In this document: piece after piece, positions 52,991 through 63,139 of the stretch
How the letters are laid out: each line of letters starts with the position of its first letter
How positions within the stretch are numbered: position 1 is the stretch's first letter
Assembly: GCF_018687535.1 (NCBI RefSeq)
Contig: NZ_CP061295.1
Location: 806,001 to 870,000 of the forward strand
From: Polynucleobacter sp. MWH-S4W17
GTDB taxonomy: Bacteria; Pseudomonadota; Gammaproteobacteria; Burkholderiales; Burkholderiaceae
Length of the DNA stretch: 64,000 nucleotides
Direction of reading: 5' to 3'
The notes under the pieces: model-generated
Databases searched by the model: none
The model's input: only the letters and a program-made list of their open reading frames with translations
What the model was told of the DNA's origin: nothing
Position numbers and translations under genes: made by a program

Positions 52991-53275
52991 ATGTCTTCTT
53001 ATAAAGAGCTTTTAGCCCAACGCGAGCAGTTGGATAAACAGATTAAAGAAGCAATTGCCCATGAAAAAGCTGATGGCATTGCCAAGGCCAAAGTCATTAT
53101 TGAGCAATATGGCTTAACTGCATCCGATCTATTTAGCCGTAAAGCCGGCGCAAAGAGTGCTGGCGGTAAAGTGGCTCCTAAATACCGCAATCCATCTACA
53201 GGCGAAACCTGGACTGGTAGAGGTAAGGCGCCAAAGTGGATTGAAGGCAGAGATCGTAGTAGCTATTTGATCTAA
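52991..53275 (+). CDS. H-NS family nucleoid-associated protein
   Basis: A 94-residue protein: N-terminal coiled coil for dimer formation (YKELLAQREQLDKQIKEAI) and C-terminal DNA-binding loop PKYRNPSTGETWTGRGKAPKWI, the H-NS signature in the Burkholderiales (BpH3/Bv3F-like) version. H-NS proteins silence AT-rich, often acquired DNA. The AT-rich upstream region fits autoregulation. A strong terminator follows 26 bases downstream. Confidence 0.95.
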   Translation: MSSYKELLAQREQLDKQIKEAIAHEKADGIAKAKVIIEQYGLTASDLFSRKAGAKSAGGKVAPKYRNPSTGETWTGRGKAPKWIEGRDRSSYLI

Positions 53276-53300
53276 GTCCTTGTTTTTTGGCTTTAGTACT

Positions 53301-53323
53301 AAAGGCCGCTATAAGCGGCCTTT
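53301..53323 (+). terminator. Terminator of the H-NS gene
   Basis: AAAGGCCGCT (53301-53310) and AGCGGCCTTT (53314-53323) form a perfect 10-bp stem with loop ATA, followed by another T. It also serves the convergent - strand gene ending at 53356. Confidence 0.85.
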
Positions 53324-53355
53324 TGATTTGCTCCTTTCTTGAGCTTAATTGTCGT

Positions 53356-54054
53356 CTAAGTGCACTTCCTAGCCAAAGCCTCTACAAATAGGGGTTCTAG
53401 TAACTCATGCCGACTGCCATGAGGCCAGTTTCCCCCAGCCTCTGGATTAGTTGCGGGGTAACCAATAATGAGTGGATTGAGGTCAATTAAGCCGTTTTCA
53501 AGCTCCTGTTTGATGCTTTCGCTCAGGGGGTGCTTGCCGCCAGAGTTCTCATCTGCCAGCGCAACCACACCAGGGTGCAGCTTGATAAAACCTTCATCTA
53601 CTAGAATAGGTATGCGCTGTGTATCCCTGTTTTTACTCAGATAATGAATTAAATGGACTTGCTCAACCGGCGGTATGAGTGCGTCTAGAAAGATGAGGTC
53701 AGGGGCTATGGAAACAGCCTTCATTAGACCCTCCAGGCTATCTACCGCCATTTCCATGTCTACCTTGAGCTGCCAATCGGCAATGGACTCTAATAATTCT
53801 TGGCCATTCTCGGATCTTCTAAATATCCCCATGGCAACGCAGTTTTGAGTGGTCTTTTGACGCATAGCCCTTTTTCTGCGCTGTAATTGCTGTTCTAAAG
53901 AGCTTGCTAATATACGTCTGTGACCCCCACGGGTTTTCCAGGCAATGAGTTCACCTAATTCCACCATTTTCTGAACGGTGCCCAGGGAAACCTGTAAAAC
54001 CTTGGCGCTTTGCCGAGTGCTGAGATATTCCGTTTCTGGGGTAATTGATTTCAT
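53356..54054 (-). CDS. HTH (excisionase/MerR-type) protein with receiver-like domain
   Basis: A 232-residue protein. Residues about 8-55 are a helix-turn-helix of the excisionase/BldC type (YLSTRQSAKVLQVSLGTVQKMVELGEL then KTRGGHRRI). Residues about 70-175 look like a degenerate receiver domain: DLIFLDALIPPVEQVHLI resembles the phosphoacceptor strand with Asp, although the first acidic pair is not obvious. The tail is unassigned. It is a lone gene between hns and sucA, divergent from sucA. Its targets are unknown; control of the neighbouring sucA promoter is a guess. Confidence 0.75.
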   Translation of the reverse strand: MKSITPETEYLSTRQSAKVLQVSLGTVQKMVELGELIAWKTRGGHRRILASSLEQQLQRRKRAMRQKTTQNCVAMGIFRRSENGQELLESIADWQLKVDMEMAVDSLEGLMKAVSIAPDLIFLDALIPPVEQVHLIHYLSKNRDTQRIPILVDEGFIKLHPGVVALADENSGGKHPLSESIKQELENGLIDLNPLIIGYPATNPEAGGNWPHGSRHELLEPLFVEALARKCT

Positions 54055-54353
54055 ATTTCCCTTAATTTCATTTAATTGTTTGAAGATTTAGAGAATAAAA
54101 ATCAAATTCATTTGAATCTGTCGGTAGACCTTTAAAGCGGGGTAGGAAAGTTCTTATTAATTCTCTTTTATAGGGAGATACCCCAAAATTCCTTGAAATC
54201 AGGGAAAGCCCTTTATGTATCAATGGTCATTCGTGTTAAATTACACCTGTAGTACCAGTATTCGCACAGATCAATTCGCTAAACGGTAGAGCCGTGTAAC
54301 GAATGGTTTTAACCACAGTTTTTATTCGGGAAACCCGATGAAAGGTGAGCATC
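54055..54353 (+). promoter_or_regulatory. Upstream region of the sucA operon with leader hairpins
   Basis: A 299-base gap between the divergent HTH gene and sucA. It has TTAAATTAC near 54236, a possible -10 region. It also has a nested stem at 54274-54304 (ATTCG/CGAAT outside ACGG/CCGT) and a stem TCGGG/CCCGA at 54326-54338, directly before the ribosome-binding site AAAGGTGAG. No named operator was recognised. Confidence 0.45.
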
Positions 54354-57209
54354 ATGATGCAGGATCAAAGAGATAATTCCTATCTCTTCGGCGGAAACGC
54401 ACCCTACGTAGAGGAACTCTACGAATCCTACTTGCACGATCCAGCTTCGGTAGCTGATCATTGGCGAGACTATTTCGATAACGTGAAACAGGTGCCTGCG
54501 GTTGACGGTTCATCTCGAACGGACATTGCCCACGCACCTATTGTTGCTTCATTTGCTGAGCGCGCTAAGCAAGGCCCCATCAGAACGATTTCTGATTCGG
54601 CCGACTCAGAGATGGGCCGCAAACGCGTTGCTGTTCAGCAGTTAATTGCCGCGTACCGTAACGTCGGCAATCGCTGGGCAAACTTAGATCCATTAAAGCG
54701 GACTGAGCGCCAGGATATTCCTGAGTTAGACCCCGCTTTCTATGGCTTTACTGATGGCGATATGGACATCGTCTTCAATACAAGTAATACATTCTTCGGT
54801 AGAAACGAAATGTCCCTGCGCGATTTGCTCCAAGCATTGCGCGAGACATACTGCGGCACGATTGGTGTCGAGTTTATGTTTATTGCCGATCAGAAAATTA
54901 AGAAGTGGTGGCAAGAAAAATTAGAGTCTATTCGCTCAACCCCACAATTTAATGTGGATGAGAAGCGTCATATCTTGGATCGTATTACTGCTTCTGAAGG
55001 CTTAGAGCGTTACCTTCAAGCTAAGTATGTTGGTCAAAAGCGCTTCTCCCTTGAAGGTGGTGAGAGCTTCATCGCCTGTATGGATGAGTTGATTCGTGAC
55101 TCTGGCAACAAAGGTATTCAAGAGATCGTCATTGGTATGGCTCACCGTGGTCGTCTCAACGTGTTAGTCAACACCTTGGGCAAAATGCCTAAAGACTTGT
55201 TTGCTGAGTTTGAGCACAAGGGACCAGAAACATTGCCTGCGGGTGACGTTAAATACCACCAAGGTTTCTCAAGCGATATTTCTACTCCTGGCGGTCCGGT
55301 TCACTTGTCATTGGCATTTAACCCATCCCATTTAGAGATTGTTAACCCAGTGGTTGAAGGTTCTGCACGTGCTCGCATGGAGCGTCGTGGTGATATGTTG
55401 GGCGAGCAAGTCATGCCGGTGTTAGTTCACGGTGATGCTGCGATTGCAGGTCAGGGTGTGATGCAAGAAACATTGGCAATGTCAGAAGTTCGTGGTTATT
55501 CCACGGGCGGCACAATGCACATTGTGATTAATAACCAAATTGGTTTCACAACCTCAGATCCGCGTGACTTGCGTTCAAGCCTGTATTGCACGGACATCAT
55601 GAAGATTGTGGATGCCCCGGTATTGCATGTGAACGGCGACGACCCTGAAGCGGTAGTCTTGGCGACCAAGTTGGCTGTTGAGTTCCGTATGAAGTTTCAT
55701 AAGGACGTAGCAGTTGACATCATTTGCTTCCGTAAATTGGGCCATAACGAGCAAGATACCCCAGCAATGACTCAGCCTTTGATGTACAAAATCATTGCCG
55801 CACATCCTGGCACACGCAAGCTATATGCCGATAAATTAGAAACACAAGGCGTATTGCCTCCTGGTACTGGTGACCTCATGGTCAAAGAGTACCGTGCTGC
55901 AATGGACGAAGGTAAGCAAACCTCCGATCCAGTGTTGAGCAACTTCAAAGGCAAGTTTGCAGTGGATTGGTCTCCGTTCTTGAATAAGAAGTGGACCGAT
56001 GAAGCTGATACAGCGATTCCATTAACAGAGTGGAAGCGTTTGGCTGAGAAGATTTCTACTATTCCTGAAGGTTTTAAGGCCCATCCATTGGTTGCTAAGG
56101 TATATAACGACCGCGCTGCCATGGGTCGTGGTGAGGTGAACGTGGATTGGGGTATGGGTGAGCATATGGCTTTCGCATCCCTGGTTGCTAGTGGTTACCC
56201 AGTGCGTTTATCTGGTGAAGATAGTGGACGCGGCACCTTTACCCACCGTCATGCTGTATTGCATGAGCAAAACCGTGAGAAGTGGGATACCGGTACTTAT
56301 GTCGCTCTTCAGCACGTCACCAAAGATCAAGCGCCATTTGTAGTGATTGACTCAATTCTTTCTGAAGAGGCTGTTTTGGGTTTTGAATACGGCTATGCCG
56401 CTGCAGAACCAAACACCTTAACAATTTGGGAAGCGCAATTCGGTGACTTCGCTAACGGCGCTCAAGTAGTGATTGACCAGTTCATCGCCTCAGGTGAAGT
56501 GAAGTGGGGTCGTGCGAATGGTTTGGTCATGATGTTGCCGCATGGTTACGAAGGTCAAGGCCCAGAGCATTCCTCTGCACGTCTTGAGCGCTTTATGCAG
56601 TTATGTGCCGACACTAATATGCAGGTGATTCAGCCGACTACTGCGGCGCAGATCTTCCACGTGTTGCGTCGTCAAATGATTCGTCAGTTCCGCAAGCCCC
56701 TGATCTTGATGACTCCTAAATCATTGTTGCGTAACAAAGAGGCGGCATCACCTTTATCTGAATTTACTAAAGGCGGTTTCCAAACCATCATTGGTGAGCG
56801 TGATGACTCTATCGATGCAAAGCAAGTTACCCGCTTAGTCATGTGTTCTGGCAAGGTCTATTACGACTTGGTTAAGCAGCGCGCTGAGAAGAAGATTGCT
56901 GATGTAGCGATCATTCGCTTAGAGCAGTTGTATCCATTCCCGCACAAAGCCTTGACTGCTGAGATGAAGAAATATCCGAAATTGGAAGACGTGGTGTGGT
57001 GTCAAGACGAGCCGCAAAACCAAGGTGCTTGGTTCTTTGTCCAGCACAACATCTTGGAAAACATGTCTGATGGTATGAAGTTGGGCTATGCGGGCCGTCC
57101 TGCATCAGCATCACCAGCTTGTGGTTATGCCCATCTCCACCAAGAACAGCAGAAGTCTTTACTGAATGCGGCATTTGCCAAACTCAAAGGTTACGTGATC
57201 ACGAAATAA
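54354..57209 (+). CDS. sucA: 2-oxoglutarate dehydrogenase E1 component
   Basis: A 951-residue thiamine-diphosphate enzyme decarboxylating 2-oxoglutarate and passing succinyl to SucB. YLFGGNAPYVEELYESYL is the N-terminal segment that binds E2. GDAAIAGQGVMQETLAMS with NNQIGFTT is the ThDP motif, and IGMAHRGRLNVL is family-specific. ATG 54354 is chosen, 5 bases after the ribosome-binding site; GTG 54345 would lie inside it. It heads the sucA-sucB-lpdA operon. Confidence 0.97.
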   Translation: MMQDQRDNSYLFGGNAPYVEELYESYLHDPASVADHWRDYFDNVKQVPAVDGSSRTDIAHAPIVASFAERAKQGPIRTISDSADSEMGRKRVAVQQLIAAYRNVGNRWANLDPLKRTERQDIPELDPAFYGFTDGDMDIVFNTSNTFFGRNEMSLRDLLQALRETYCGTIGVEFMFIADQKIKKWWQEKLESIRSTPQFNVDEKRHILDRITASEGLERYLQAKYVGQKRFSLEGGESFIACMDELIRDSGNKGIQEIVIGMAHRGRLNVLVNTLGKMPKDLFAEFEHKGPETLPAGDVKYHQGFSSDISTPGGPVHLSLAFNPSHLEIVNPVVEGSARARMERRGDMLGEQVMPVLVHGDAAIAGQGVMQETLAMSEVRGYSTGGTMHIVINNQIGFTTSDPRDLRSSLYCTDIMKIVDAPVLHVNGDDPEAVVLATKLAVEFRMKFHKDVAVDIICFRKLGHNEQDTPAMTQPLMYKIIAAHPGTRKLYADKLETQGVLPPGTGDLMVKEYRAAMDEGKQTSDPVLSNFKGKFAVDWSPFLNKKWTDEADTAIPLTEWKRLAEKISTIPEGFKAHPLVAKVYNDRAAMGRGEVNVDWGMGEHMAFASLVASGYPVRLSGEDSGRGTFTHRHAVLHEQNREKWDTGTYVALQHVTKDQAPFVVIDSILSEEAVLGFEYGYAAAEPNTLTIWEAQFGDFANGAQVVIDQFIASGEVKWGRANGLVMMLPHGYEGQGPEHSSARLERFMQLCADTNMQVIQPTTAAQIFHVLRRQMIRQFRKPLILMTPKSLLRNKEAASPLSEFTKGGFQTIIGERDDSIDAKQVTRLVMCSGKVYYDLVKQRAEKKIADVAIIRLEQLYPFPHKALTAEMKKYPKLEDVVWCQDEPQNQGAWFFVQHNILENMSDGMKLGYAGRPASASPACGYAHLHQEQQKSLLNAAFAKLKGYVITK

Positions 57210-57257
57210 TCGTCTTCATAACTCAACATACACACATACATACAAACAGGATTAATC

Positions 57258-58466
57258 ATGGCTATTTTCGAAGTTAAAGTTCCACAACTCTCCGAGTCAG
57301 TTGCTGAAGCAACTTTGTTGCAATGGAAAAAGAAGGTTGGTGACGCTGTTGGTCAAGACGAGATCTTGATCGAAATCGAAACAGACAAAGTTGTTCTCGA
57401 AGTTCCAGCGCCTTCCGCTGGTGTTTTGACAGAAATCGTTGTTGCTGACGGTGGTACCGTTGTTGCCGAGCAATTGATTGCAAAGATCGACAGCACTGCA
57501 GTTGCCGCTGCTGCTCCTGCAGCCGCCGCACCTGCTCCAGCTGCTGCTCCTGCAGCAGCACCAGCAAAAGCAGCCGCTCCCGCTGCTAAAGCTGGCGCAG
57601 CTGCCGCTCCTTCAGCTGCAAAAATTCTTGCTGAGAAAAATATTGATGCTGGTCAAGTTGCCGGTTCTGGTCGTGATGGTCGTATCACCAAAGGTGATGC
57701 ATTGAATGCTTCTGCAGGCGGCGCTAAATCTGCTGCATTACCAAGCGCACCGGTTCCAATGGGCGATCGCCCAGAAGAGCGTGTACCAATGAGCCGTTTG
57801 CGTGCTCGTATTGCTGAGCGTTTGCTTGAGTCCCAAGCTAACAACGCCATCTTGACTACATTCAATGAAGTCAACATGGCTCCAGTAATTGCTATGCGCA
57901 ATAAGTACAAAGATCAGTTTGAAAAAGTTCATGGTGTGAAGTTGGGCTTCATGTCTTTCTTCGTTAAAGCAGCTACACATGCTTTGAAGAAATTCCCACT
58001 CTTGAATGCATCTGTTGATGGCAATGACATCGTTTACCACGGTTACTTTGATATTGGTATCGCAGTAAGCTCACCACGTGGCTTAGTAGTTCCGATTTTG
58101 CGTGACGTTGACCAAATGAATTTGGCTGACATTGAGAAGAAAATTGCCGAGTTCGGTGCCAAGGCTCGCGATGGAAAATTGTCGATTGAAGAGTTGACTG
58201 GCGGCACATTCTCCATCTCTAACGGCGGCGTATTCGGATCAATGTTGTCTACTCCGATCATCAACCCGCCACAATCTGCTATTTTGGGTATTCATGCAAC
58301 TAAAGATCGTGCTGTTGTTGAAAACGGTCAAGTAGTTGTTCGTCCAATCAACTATCTTGCTTTGTCATATGATCACCGCATCATTGACGGCCGTGAGGCT
58401 GTGCTTGGTTTGGTTGCTATGAAGGATGCGTTGGAAGATCCTTCACGTCTTCTCCTTGATTTGTAA
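57258..58466 (+). CDS. sucB: 2-oxoglutarate dehydrogenase E2 component
   Basis: A 402-residue dihydrolipoyl succinyltransferase: one N-terminal lipoyl domain (lysine in [13 protein letters not shown], about residue 43), an Ala/Pro-rich flexible linker (about 83-118), a peripheral subunit-binding domain ([23 protein letters not shown], in part), and the catalytic domain ending [16 protein letters not shown] with the His/Asp pair. It forms the cubic core of the complex. Confidence 0.97.
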   Translation: MAIFEVKVPQLSESVAEATLLQWKKKVGDAVGQDEILIEIETDKVVLEVPAPSAGVLTEIVVADGGTVVAEQLIAKIDSTAVAAAAPAAAAPAPAAAPAAAPAKAAAPAAKAGAAAAPSAAKILAEKNIDAGQVAGSGRDGRITKGDALNASAGGAKSAALPSAPVPMGDRPEERVPMSRLRARIAERLLESQANNAILTTFNEVNMAPVIAMRNKYKDQFEKVHGVKLGFMSFFVKAATHALKKFPLLNASVDGNDIVYHGYFDIGIAVSSPRGLVVPILRDVDQMNLADIEKKIAEFGAKARDGKLSIEELTGGTFSISNGGVFGSMLSTPIINPPQSAILGIHATKDRAVVENGQVVVRPINYLALSYDHRIIDGREAVLGLVAMKDALEDPSRLLLDL

Positions 58467-58478
58467 AAGGGGAAGATC

Positions 58479-59915
58479 ATGAGCCAAGTATTTGACGTAG
58501 TGGTTATTGGTGGTGGCCCTGGTGGCTACATCGCCGCAATTCGTGCAGCACAACTCGGGTTTAAGGTTGCCTGTGCTGAATCTAGTTCCTACGATGATCC
58601 TAAAGGTGAAACACGTTTGGGTGGTACCTGCTTAAATGTTGGTTGTATTCCCTCTAAGGCGCTGTTGGCGTCTTCGGAAGAGTTTGAAAAGATCAGCCAT
58701 CATGCTGCAGATCATGGCATTAAAGTGGGTGCAGTAAGTATCGACTCTAAAAAGATGATCGCCCGTAAAGACGATATCGTTACCAAAATGACGGGTGGTA
58801 TTCAGTACCTGTTCCGTAAAAACAAAATCACATTGTTAAAAGGCCATGCTTCGTTCGAAGGTAAGGGCGCCGATGGATATCAAGTGAAGATTGACGGCAA
58901 AGATAAAGAAACGGTTACCGCAAAGAATGTCATTATTGCTACCGGCTCTAAAGCACGTCACCTCCCTGGTGTCGCTGTAGATAACGTCTTGATCTGCGAT
59001 AACGAAGGTGCACTCAAGTTTGACTCCGCCCCTAAGAAATTAGGTGTAATTGGTGCTGGTGTAATCGGCCTGGAGTTGGGCTCTGTATGGCGCCGTCTTG
59101 GTGCTGAAGTGACCGTGCTTGAAGCGATGCCTTCATTCTTGGGTGCTTGTGATATCGGTATTGCTAAAGAAGCTCAGAAGCTCTTTGCTAAGCAAGGCTT
59201 AGATATTCATACTGGCGTGAAGATTGGCGATGTTAAGGCTGACAAGAAAGGTGTAGTGGTTAATTACACCGATAGCGCTGGTAAGGCTGCTAAGTTGGAA
59301 TGTGAGCGCTTAATTGTTTCAGTTGGTCGTGTACCTAACACGGACAAATTGGGTTTAGATAAGATTGGCCTTAAAGTGGATGAGCGTGGCTTCATTCCAA
59401 TTGATGATCACACTTGTGCTACTGCAGCGCCTGGCGTTTACGCGGTTGGTGATGTAGTACGCGGCCCTATGTTGGCACACAAAGCAGAAGATGAAGGTGT
59501 CTTGGTTGCTGAAGTGATTGCTGGCCAAAAACCCCATATCGATTACAACTGCATTCCTTGGGTGATCTATACCGATCCTGAAATTGCTTGGGTTGGTAAA
59601 ACTGAACAAGCACTCAAAGAGGCAGGCATTGCTTATAAAGTAGGTCAGTTCCCTTTTGCTGCTAATGGCCGTGCATTAGGCATGGGTCGCGCTGATGGTT
59701 TCATTAAGGTCTTAGCTGATGCCAAGACTGATGAAATTCTTGGCATACATATTATTGGCGCCAATGCTTCAGACTTGATTGCTGAAGCAGCGGTTGCAAT
59801 GGAATTCAAAGCAGCAGCAGAAGATATTGCTCGTATCTGTCATGCACATCCAAGTTTGTCTGAAGTGATGCGCGAAGCAGCGTTGGCGACAGATTCACGT
59901 GCATTAAATATGTAA
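58479..59915 (+). CDS. lpdA: Dihydrolipoyl dehydrogenase
   Basis: A 478-residue FAD/NAD enzyme reoxidising the lipoyl group of SucB. FAD loop VIGGGPGGYIAAIRAAQLG, redox disulfide GGTCLNVGCIPSKALL, NAD loop VIGAGVIGLELGSVWRRLG and catalytic HAHPSLSEV are present. It starts 12 bases after sucB, so it is the E3 of this complex and may be shared with others. Confidence 0.97.
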   Translation: MSQVFDVVVIGGGPGGYIAAIRAAQLGFKVACAESSSYDDPKGETRLGGTCLNVGCIPSKALLASSEEFEKISHHAADHGIKVGAVSIDSKKMIARKDDIVTKMTGGIQYLFRKNKITLLKGHASFEGKGADGYQVKIDGKDKETVTAKNVIIATGSKARHLPGVAVDNVLICDNEGALKFDSAPKKLGVIGAGVIGLELGSVWRRLGAEVTVLEAMPSFLGACDIGIAKEAQKLFAKQGLDIHTGVKIGDVKADKKGVVVNYTDSAGKAAKLECERLIVSVGRVPNTDKLGLDKIGLKVDERGFIPIDDHTCATAAPGVYAVGDVVRGPMLAHKAEDEGVLVAEVIAGQKPHIDYNCIPWVIYTDPEIAWVGKTEQALKEAGIAYKVGQFPFAANGRALGMGRADGFIKVLADAKTDEILGIHIIGANASDLIAEAAVAMEFKAAAEDIARICHAHPSLSEVMREAALATDSRALNM

Positions 59916-61019
59916 TTGAAAACCATTGAGTTTTACCAACAAGAGTTAAAGACGCGCGGGTATCAGAGTGATCCCGCGCAGCTTCGCGCTGTAGAGCGTC
60001 TTCAGGAATGTGAAGATCAATGGATTGCTTATAAAGAAATCCGTAGCAATACCTTAAAGAAAAAGATATTTAAACCAACGCTCCCTCGTGGCATTTACTT
60101 ATGGGGCGGGGTAGGTCGTGGCAAATCTTTCTTAATGGATTGCTTTTATGCAGCCTCACCATTAGAAAAGAAAATCCGCATTCATTTCCATGAGTTCATG
60201 CGTGAAGTCCATCGCGAACTCCATGAGTTATCGGGTTTATCAGATCCGCTGGACGAGCTGGCTAAGCGTATTTCAAATCGCTATCGTCTTATTTGCTTTG
60301 ATGAGTTTCACATCAACGACATCGCTGATGCGATGATTCTCTATCGCTTACTAAGCGCACTCTTTGTCGATCGCGTGCAGTTTGTGATGACATCAAACTA
60401 TCGTCCAGATCAGCTTTATCCGAATGGTTTACATCGAGATCGATTGATTCCTGCTATTAAGCTGTTGGAAGAAAAGCTAGATGTCTTGAATGTAGATGCA
60501 GGTAATGATTACCGTCGGGTTCAAATGGCGCAGGTCGAGGCTTATCTCACTCCGGTCAATGCAGAAACACAAGCAACGCTCGGTCAAATGTTTCAAACCT
60601 TAATTGGCAATCAAAAAGAGGCGCGTAATCCAGTCCTCAATATTGAGTCCCGTGAGTTACGACCGCTTCACATGGCGGACGGTGTAGTTTGGTTCGACTT
60701 TAAAACTTTGTGCTGTGGCCCACGCTCACAAAACGATTATCTAGAGATTGCTAACCAGTTTCATACTGTGATTTTGTCTGGGGTGCCCTATATGCCCCCA
60801 AGAATGACAAATGAAGCCCGCCGCTTTATTTGGCTAATCGACGTCTTGTATGACCACAAGATTAAGTTAATCATGTCTGCTGAGGTCCCGGCCCCAGATT
60901 TATACACTGAGGGCCAAATTACGGCTGAATTCTCTCGAACCGTGTCCCGTTTGATTGAGATGCAGTCTCGTGACTACCTAGATGCACCGCGCCGGGTAAT
61001 TGATACCAGCTTGACCTAA
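59916..61019 (+). CDS. zapE: Cell division ATPase ZapE (AFG1 family)
   Basis: A 367-residue AAA-type ATPase: Walker A LWGGVGRGKSFLMD, Walker B RLICFDEFHINDIADAM, and MTSNYRPDQLYPNGLHRDR. ZapE destabilises FtsZ rings in E. coli. The start is a TTG at 59916 placed directly against the lpdA stop (TAATTG), so translation must be coupled. It commonly follows the sucAB-lpd operon in Burkholderiales. Confidence 0.94.
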   Translation: MKTIEFYQQELKTRGYQSDPAQLRAVERLQECEDQWIAYKEIRSNTLKKKIFKPTLPRGIYLWGGVGRGKSFLMDCFYAASPLEKKIRIHFHEFMREVHRELHELSGLSDPLDELAKRISNRYRLICFDEFHINDIADAMILYRLLSALFVDRVQFVMTSNYRPDQLYPNGLHRDRLIPAIKLLEEKLDVLNVDAGNDYRRVQMAQVEAYLTPVNAETQATLGQMFQTLIGNQKEARNPVLNIESRELRPLHMADGVVWFDFKTLCCGPRSQNDYLEIANQFHTVILSGVPYMPPRMTNEARRFIWLIDVLYDHKIKLIMSAEVPAPDLYTEGQITAEFSRTVSRLIEMQSRDYLDAPRRVIDTSLT

Positions 61020-61028
61020 AATAGGCTT

Positions 61029-61880
61029 ATGAGCAGCTTTTCACCAATAAACGCCGACTTGCATTGCCATTCAGTGATTTCTGATGGCACATTGACGCCT
61101 GAACAGTTAGCAGAGCGTGCAAAAGCCAATGGAGTGCATTTGTGGGCACTAACCGATCATGATGAATTGGGCGGTCAGAAACGTGCGCGAGAGGCTGCTA
61201 GTGCACTAAAGATCGACTACCTTGCTGGCGTAGAAATTTCCGTCACTTGGATGGGTGAGACGATTCATATTGTTGGCCTTGGAATTGATGCTGAGCATGC
61301 TGGCATCATCGAAGGACTTCGCCGCACACGTGATGGCCGAGGTAATCGCGCCAAACTCATGGCCGAACAATTACTCAAAGCAGGTATACCTGGGGCTTAT
61401 GAAGGCGCACTGCATTTCGCAGGTAATCATGACTTGATTTCAAGAACACACTTTGCGCGTTTCTTAGTAGAGCAGGGTGTATGCCGCAATACCGAACATG
61501 TATTTAAAAATTATTTAATTGAAGGTAAGCCGGGATATATACCTCATCAGTGGGCTACTCTAGATCACGCTGTTAGCTGGATTAAATCAGCAGGTGGTGT
61601 AGCGGTGATTGCCCATCCTGGACGCTACAGTAGACTCAATGCCATGCAAATGGACGAGCTCTATAAACACTTTAAGGATATTGGTGGCCTAGCGATAGAG
61701 GTAATTACTGGTAGCCATAGTCCGGACCAGTACAAAACCTTTGCAAAAATTGCACAGCAATATGGCTTTTTAGCCTCGCGTGGCTCCGATTTTCATGATC
61801 CAAGCGAGAGTCATATTGATTTAGGAAATTTGCCACACTTACCAGACCATCTGACTCCAGTATGGTCTGCCTTTCATTAA
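61029..61880 (+). CDS. rnm: PHP-domain 5'-3' exoribonuclease, RNase AM-like
   Basis: A 283-residue metal-dependent phosphoesterase: NADLHCHSVISDG and WALTDHDELGGQ are the first PHP motifs, VIAHPGRYSR and GSDFHDPSES the last. E. coli YciV/RNase AM matures 5' ends of rRNA and degrades short RNAs, and is active on pAp. It starts 9 bases after zapE and precedes trpS. Confidence 0.9.
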   Translation: MSSFSPINADLHCHSVISDGTLTPEQLAERAKANGVHLWALTDHDELGGQKRAREAASALKIDYLAGVEISVTWMGETIHIVGLGIDAEHAGIIEGLRRTRDGRGNRAKLMAEQLLKAGIPGAYEGALHFAGNHDLISRTHFARFLVEQGVCRNTEHVFKNYLIEGKPGYIPHQWATLDHAVSWIKSAGGVAVIAHPGRYSRLNAMQMDELYKHFKDIGGLAIEVITGSHSPDQYKTFAKIAQQYGFLASRGSDFHDPSESHIDLGNLPHLPDHLTPVWSAFH

Positions 61881-61933
61881 ACGATAGATTCATTAAATCC
61901 ATCATTACTTAACCACTTAGAAAAAGAATACAG

Positions 61934-63136
61934 ATGTTTGCTGAACGCGTTCTCTCTGGCATGCGACCAACCGGTAGCCTGCACTTGGGTCACTACCATG
62001 GTGTTTTAAAGAACTGGGTGCGCTTGCAGTCTGAGTATCCATGCTTTTTCTTTGTAGCAGATTGGCATGCGTTAACCACTCACTACGAAACTCCAGACGT
62101 GATTGAGCAGTCTGTATGGGAAATGGTGATTGATTGGTTGGCAACAGGCGTGGATCCAAATCAGGCGACCTTGTTTATTCAAAGCAAAGTGCCTGAGCAT
62201 GCCGAGCTTTTTCTATTGCTTTCTATGGGAACCCCATTGGGCTGGCTTGAGCGGGTGCCCACCTACAAAGATCAAATCGAGAAACTCAAGGAAAAAGATC
62301 TCCAAACTTATGGTTTCTTAGGTTATCCATTGCTACAGGCGGCCGATATATTGATGTATCGCGCCCAGTTGGTGCCGGTAGGTGAAGATCAGGTGCCACA
62401 CGTAGAGATGACTCGTGAAGTGGCGCGCCGCTTTAATTACTTATACGGACGCGAGCCCGGCTTTGAAGAAAAAGCCTTAGAGGCAGTTAAAAAATTAGGC
62501 AGCAAACGCGCCAAGATGTATGCGGAATTACGAGTGGCATTTCAAGAGCGTGGTGATGATGAGGCGTTGGAACAAGCTAAAGCATTGCTGCAAGAAGCGC
62601 AGAGTTTATCGATGGCTGATCGCGAAAGACTCTTTGGCTTTTTAGAAGGTGCCCGCAAAATTATTCTGCCTGAGCCACAAGCGCTTCTCACAACGGCATC
62701 ACGTATGCCTGGTATCGATGGTCAGAAGATGTCTAAGTCTTACGGCAATACCATCAGCATTCGCGAAAATCCCGAAGATGTGACTAAAAAGATTCGTACG
62801 ATGCCAACGGATCCAGCGCGTGTCCGAAGAACCGACGCCGGAGATCCAGCACGTTGCCCTGTATGGCAACTGCATACTGTTTACTCCAATGAGGAAACAA
62901 AACAATGGGTTGATAAGGGTTGTAAATCCGCTGGTATTGGATGTCTCGAGTGCAAGCAACCGGTAATTGATTCAATTTTGGCTGAGCAGCAACCGATGTT
63001 TGAACGTGCACAGAAGTATTTGGATGATCCTAGTTTGCTGCGTTCCATCATTGCCGATGGTTGCGATAAAGCACGCAAGGTTGCTCAAGAAACCATGCGT
63101 GAGGTTCGCGAAGCAATGGGCCTTGCTTACGATTGA
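61934..63136 (+). CDS. trpS: Tryptophanyl-tRNA synthetase
   Basis: A 400-residue class I synthetase. SLHLGHYHGVLKNW is the HIGH-like motif and GQKMSKSYGN the KMSKS loop. It is longer than E. coli TrpS (334), matching the long form with a C-terminal insertion found in other betaproteobacteria; the GIGCLECKQPVID segment (Cys-rich) falls in that part. Confidence 0.96.
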   Translation: MFAERVLSGMRPTGSLHLGHYHGVLKNWVRLQSEYPCFFFVADWHALTTHYETPDVIEQSVWEMVIDWLATGVDPNQATLFIQSKVPEHAELFLLLSMGTPLGWLERVPTYKDQIEKLKEKDLQTYGFLGYPLLQAADILMYRAQLVPVGEDQVPHVEMTREVARRFNYLYGREPGFEEKALEAVKKLGSKRAKMYAELRVAFQERGDDEALEQAKALLQEAQSLSMADRERLFGFLEGARKIILPEPQALLTTASRMPGIDGQKMSKSYGNTISIRENPEDVTKKIRTMPTDPARVRRTDAGDPARCPVWQLHTVYSNEETKQWVDKGCKSAGIGCLECKQPVIDSILAEQQPMFERAQKYLDDPSLLRSIIADGCDKARKVAQETMREVREAMGLAYD

Positions 63137-63139
63137 GCC

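Noticed and set aside
53356..54054. Excisionase-type gene as evidence of a prophage or integrative element
   Set aside because: No integrase, no attachment repeats and no phage genes nearby; the protein is longer and has a second domain.
57495..57620. GCT/GCA/CCT-rich low-complexity tract in sucB
   Set aside because: It is the normal Ala/Pro linker between lipoyl and E3-binding domains.
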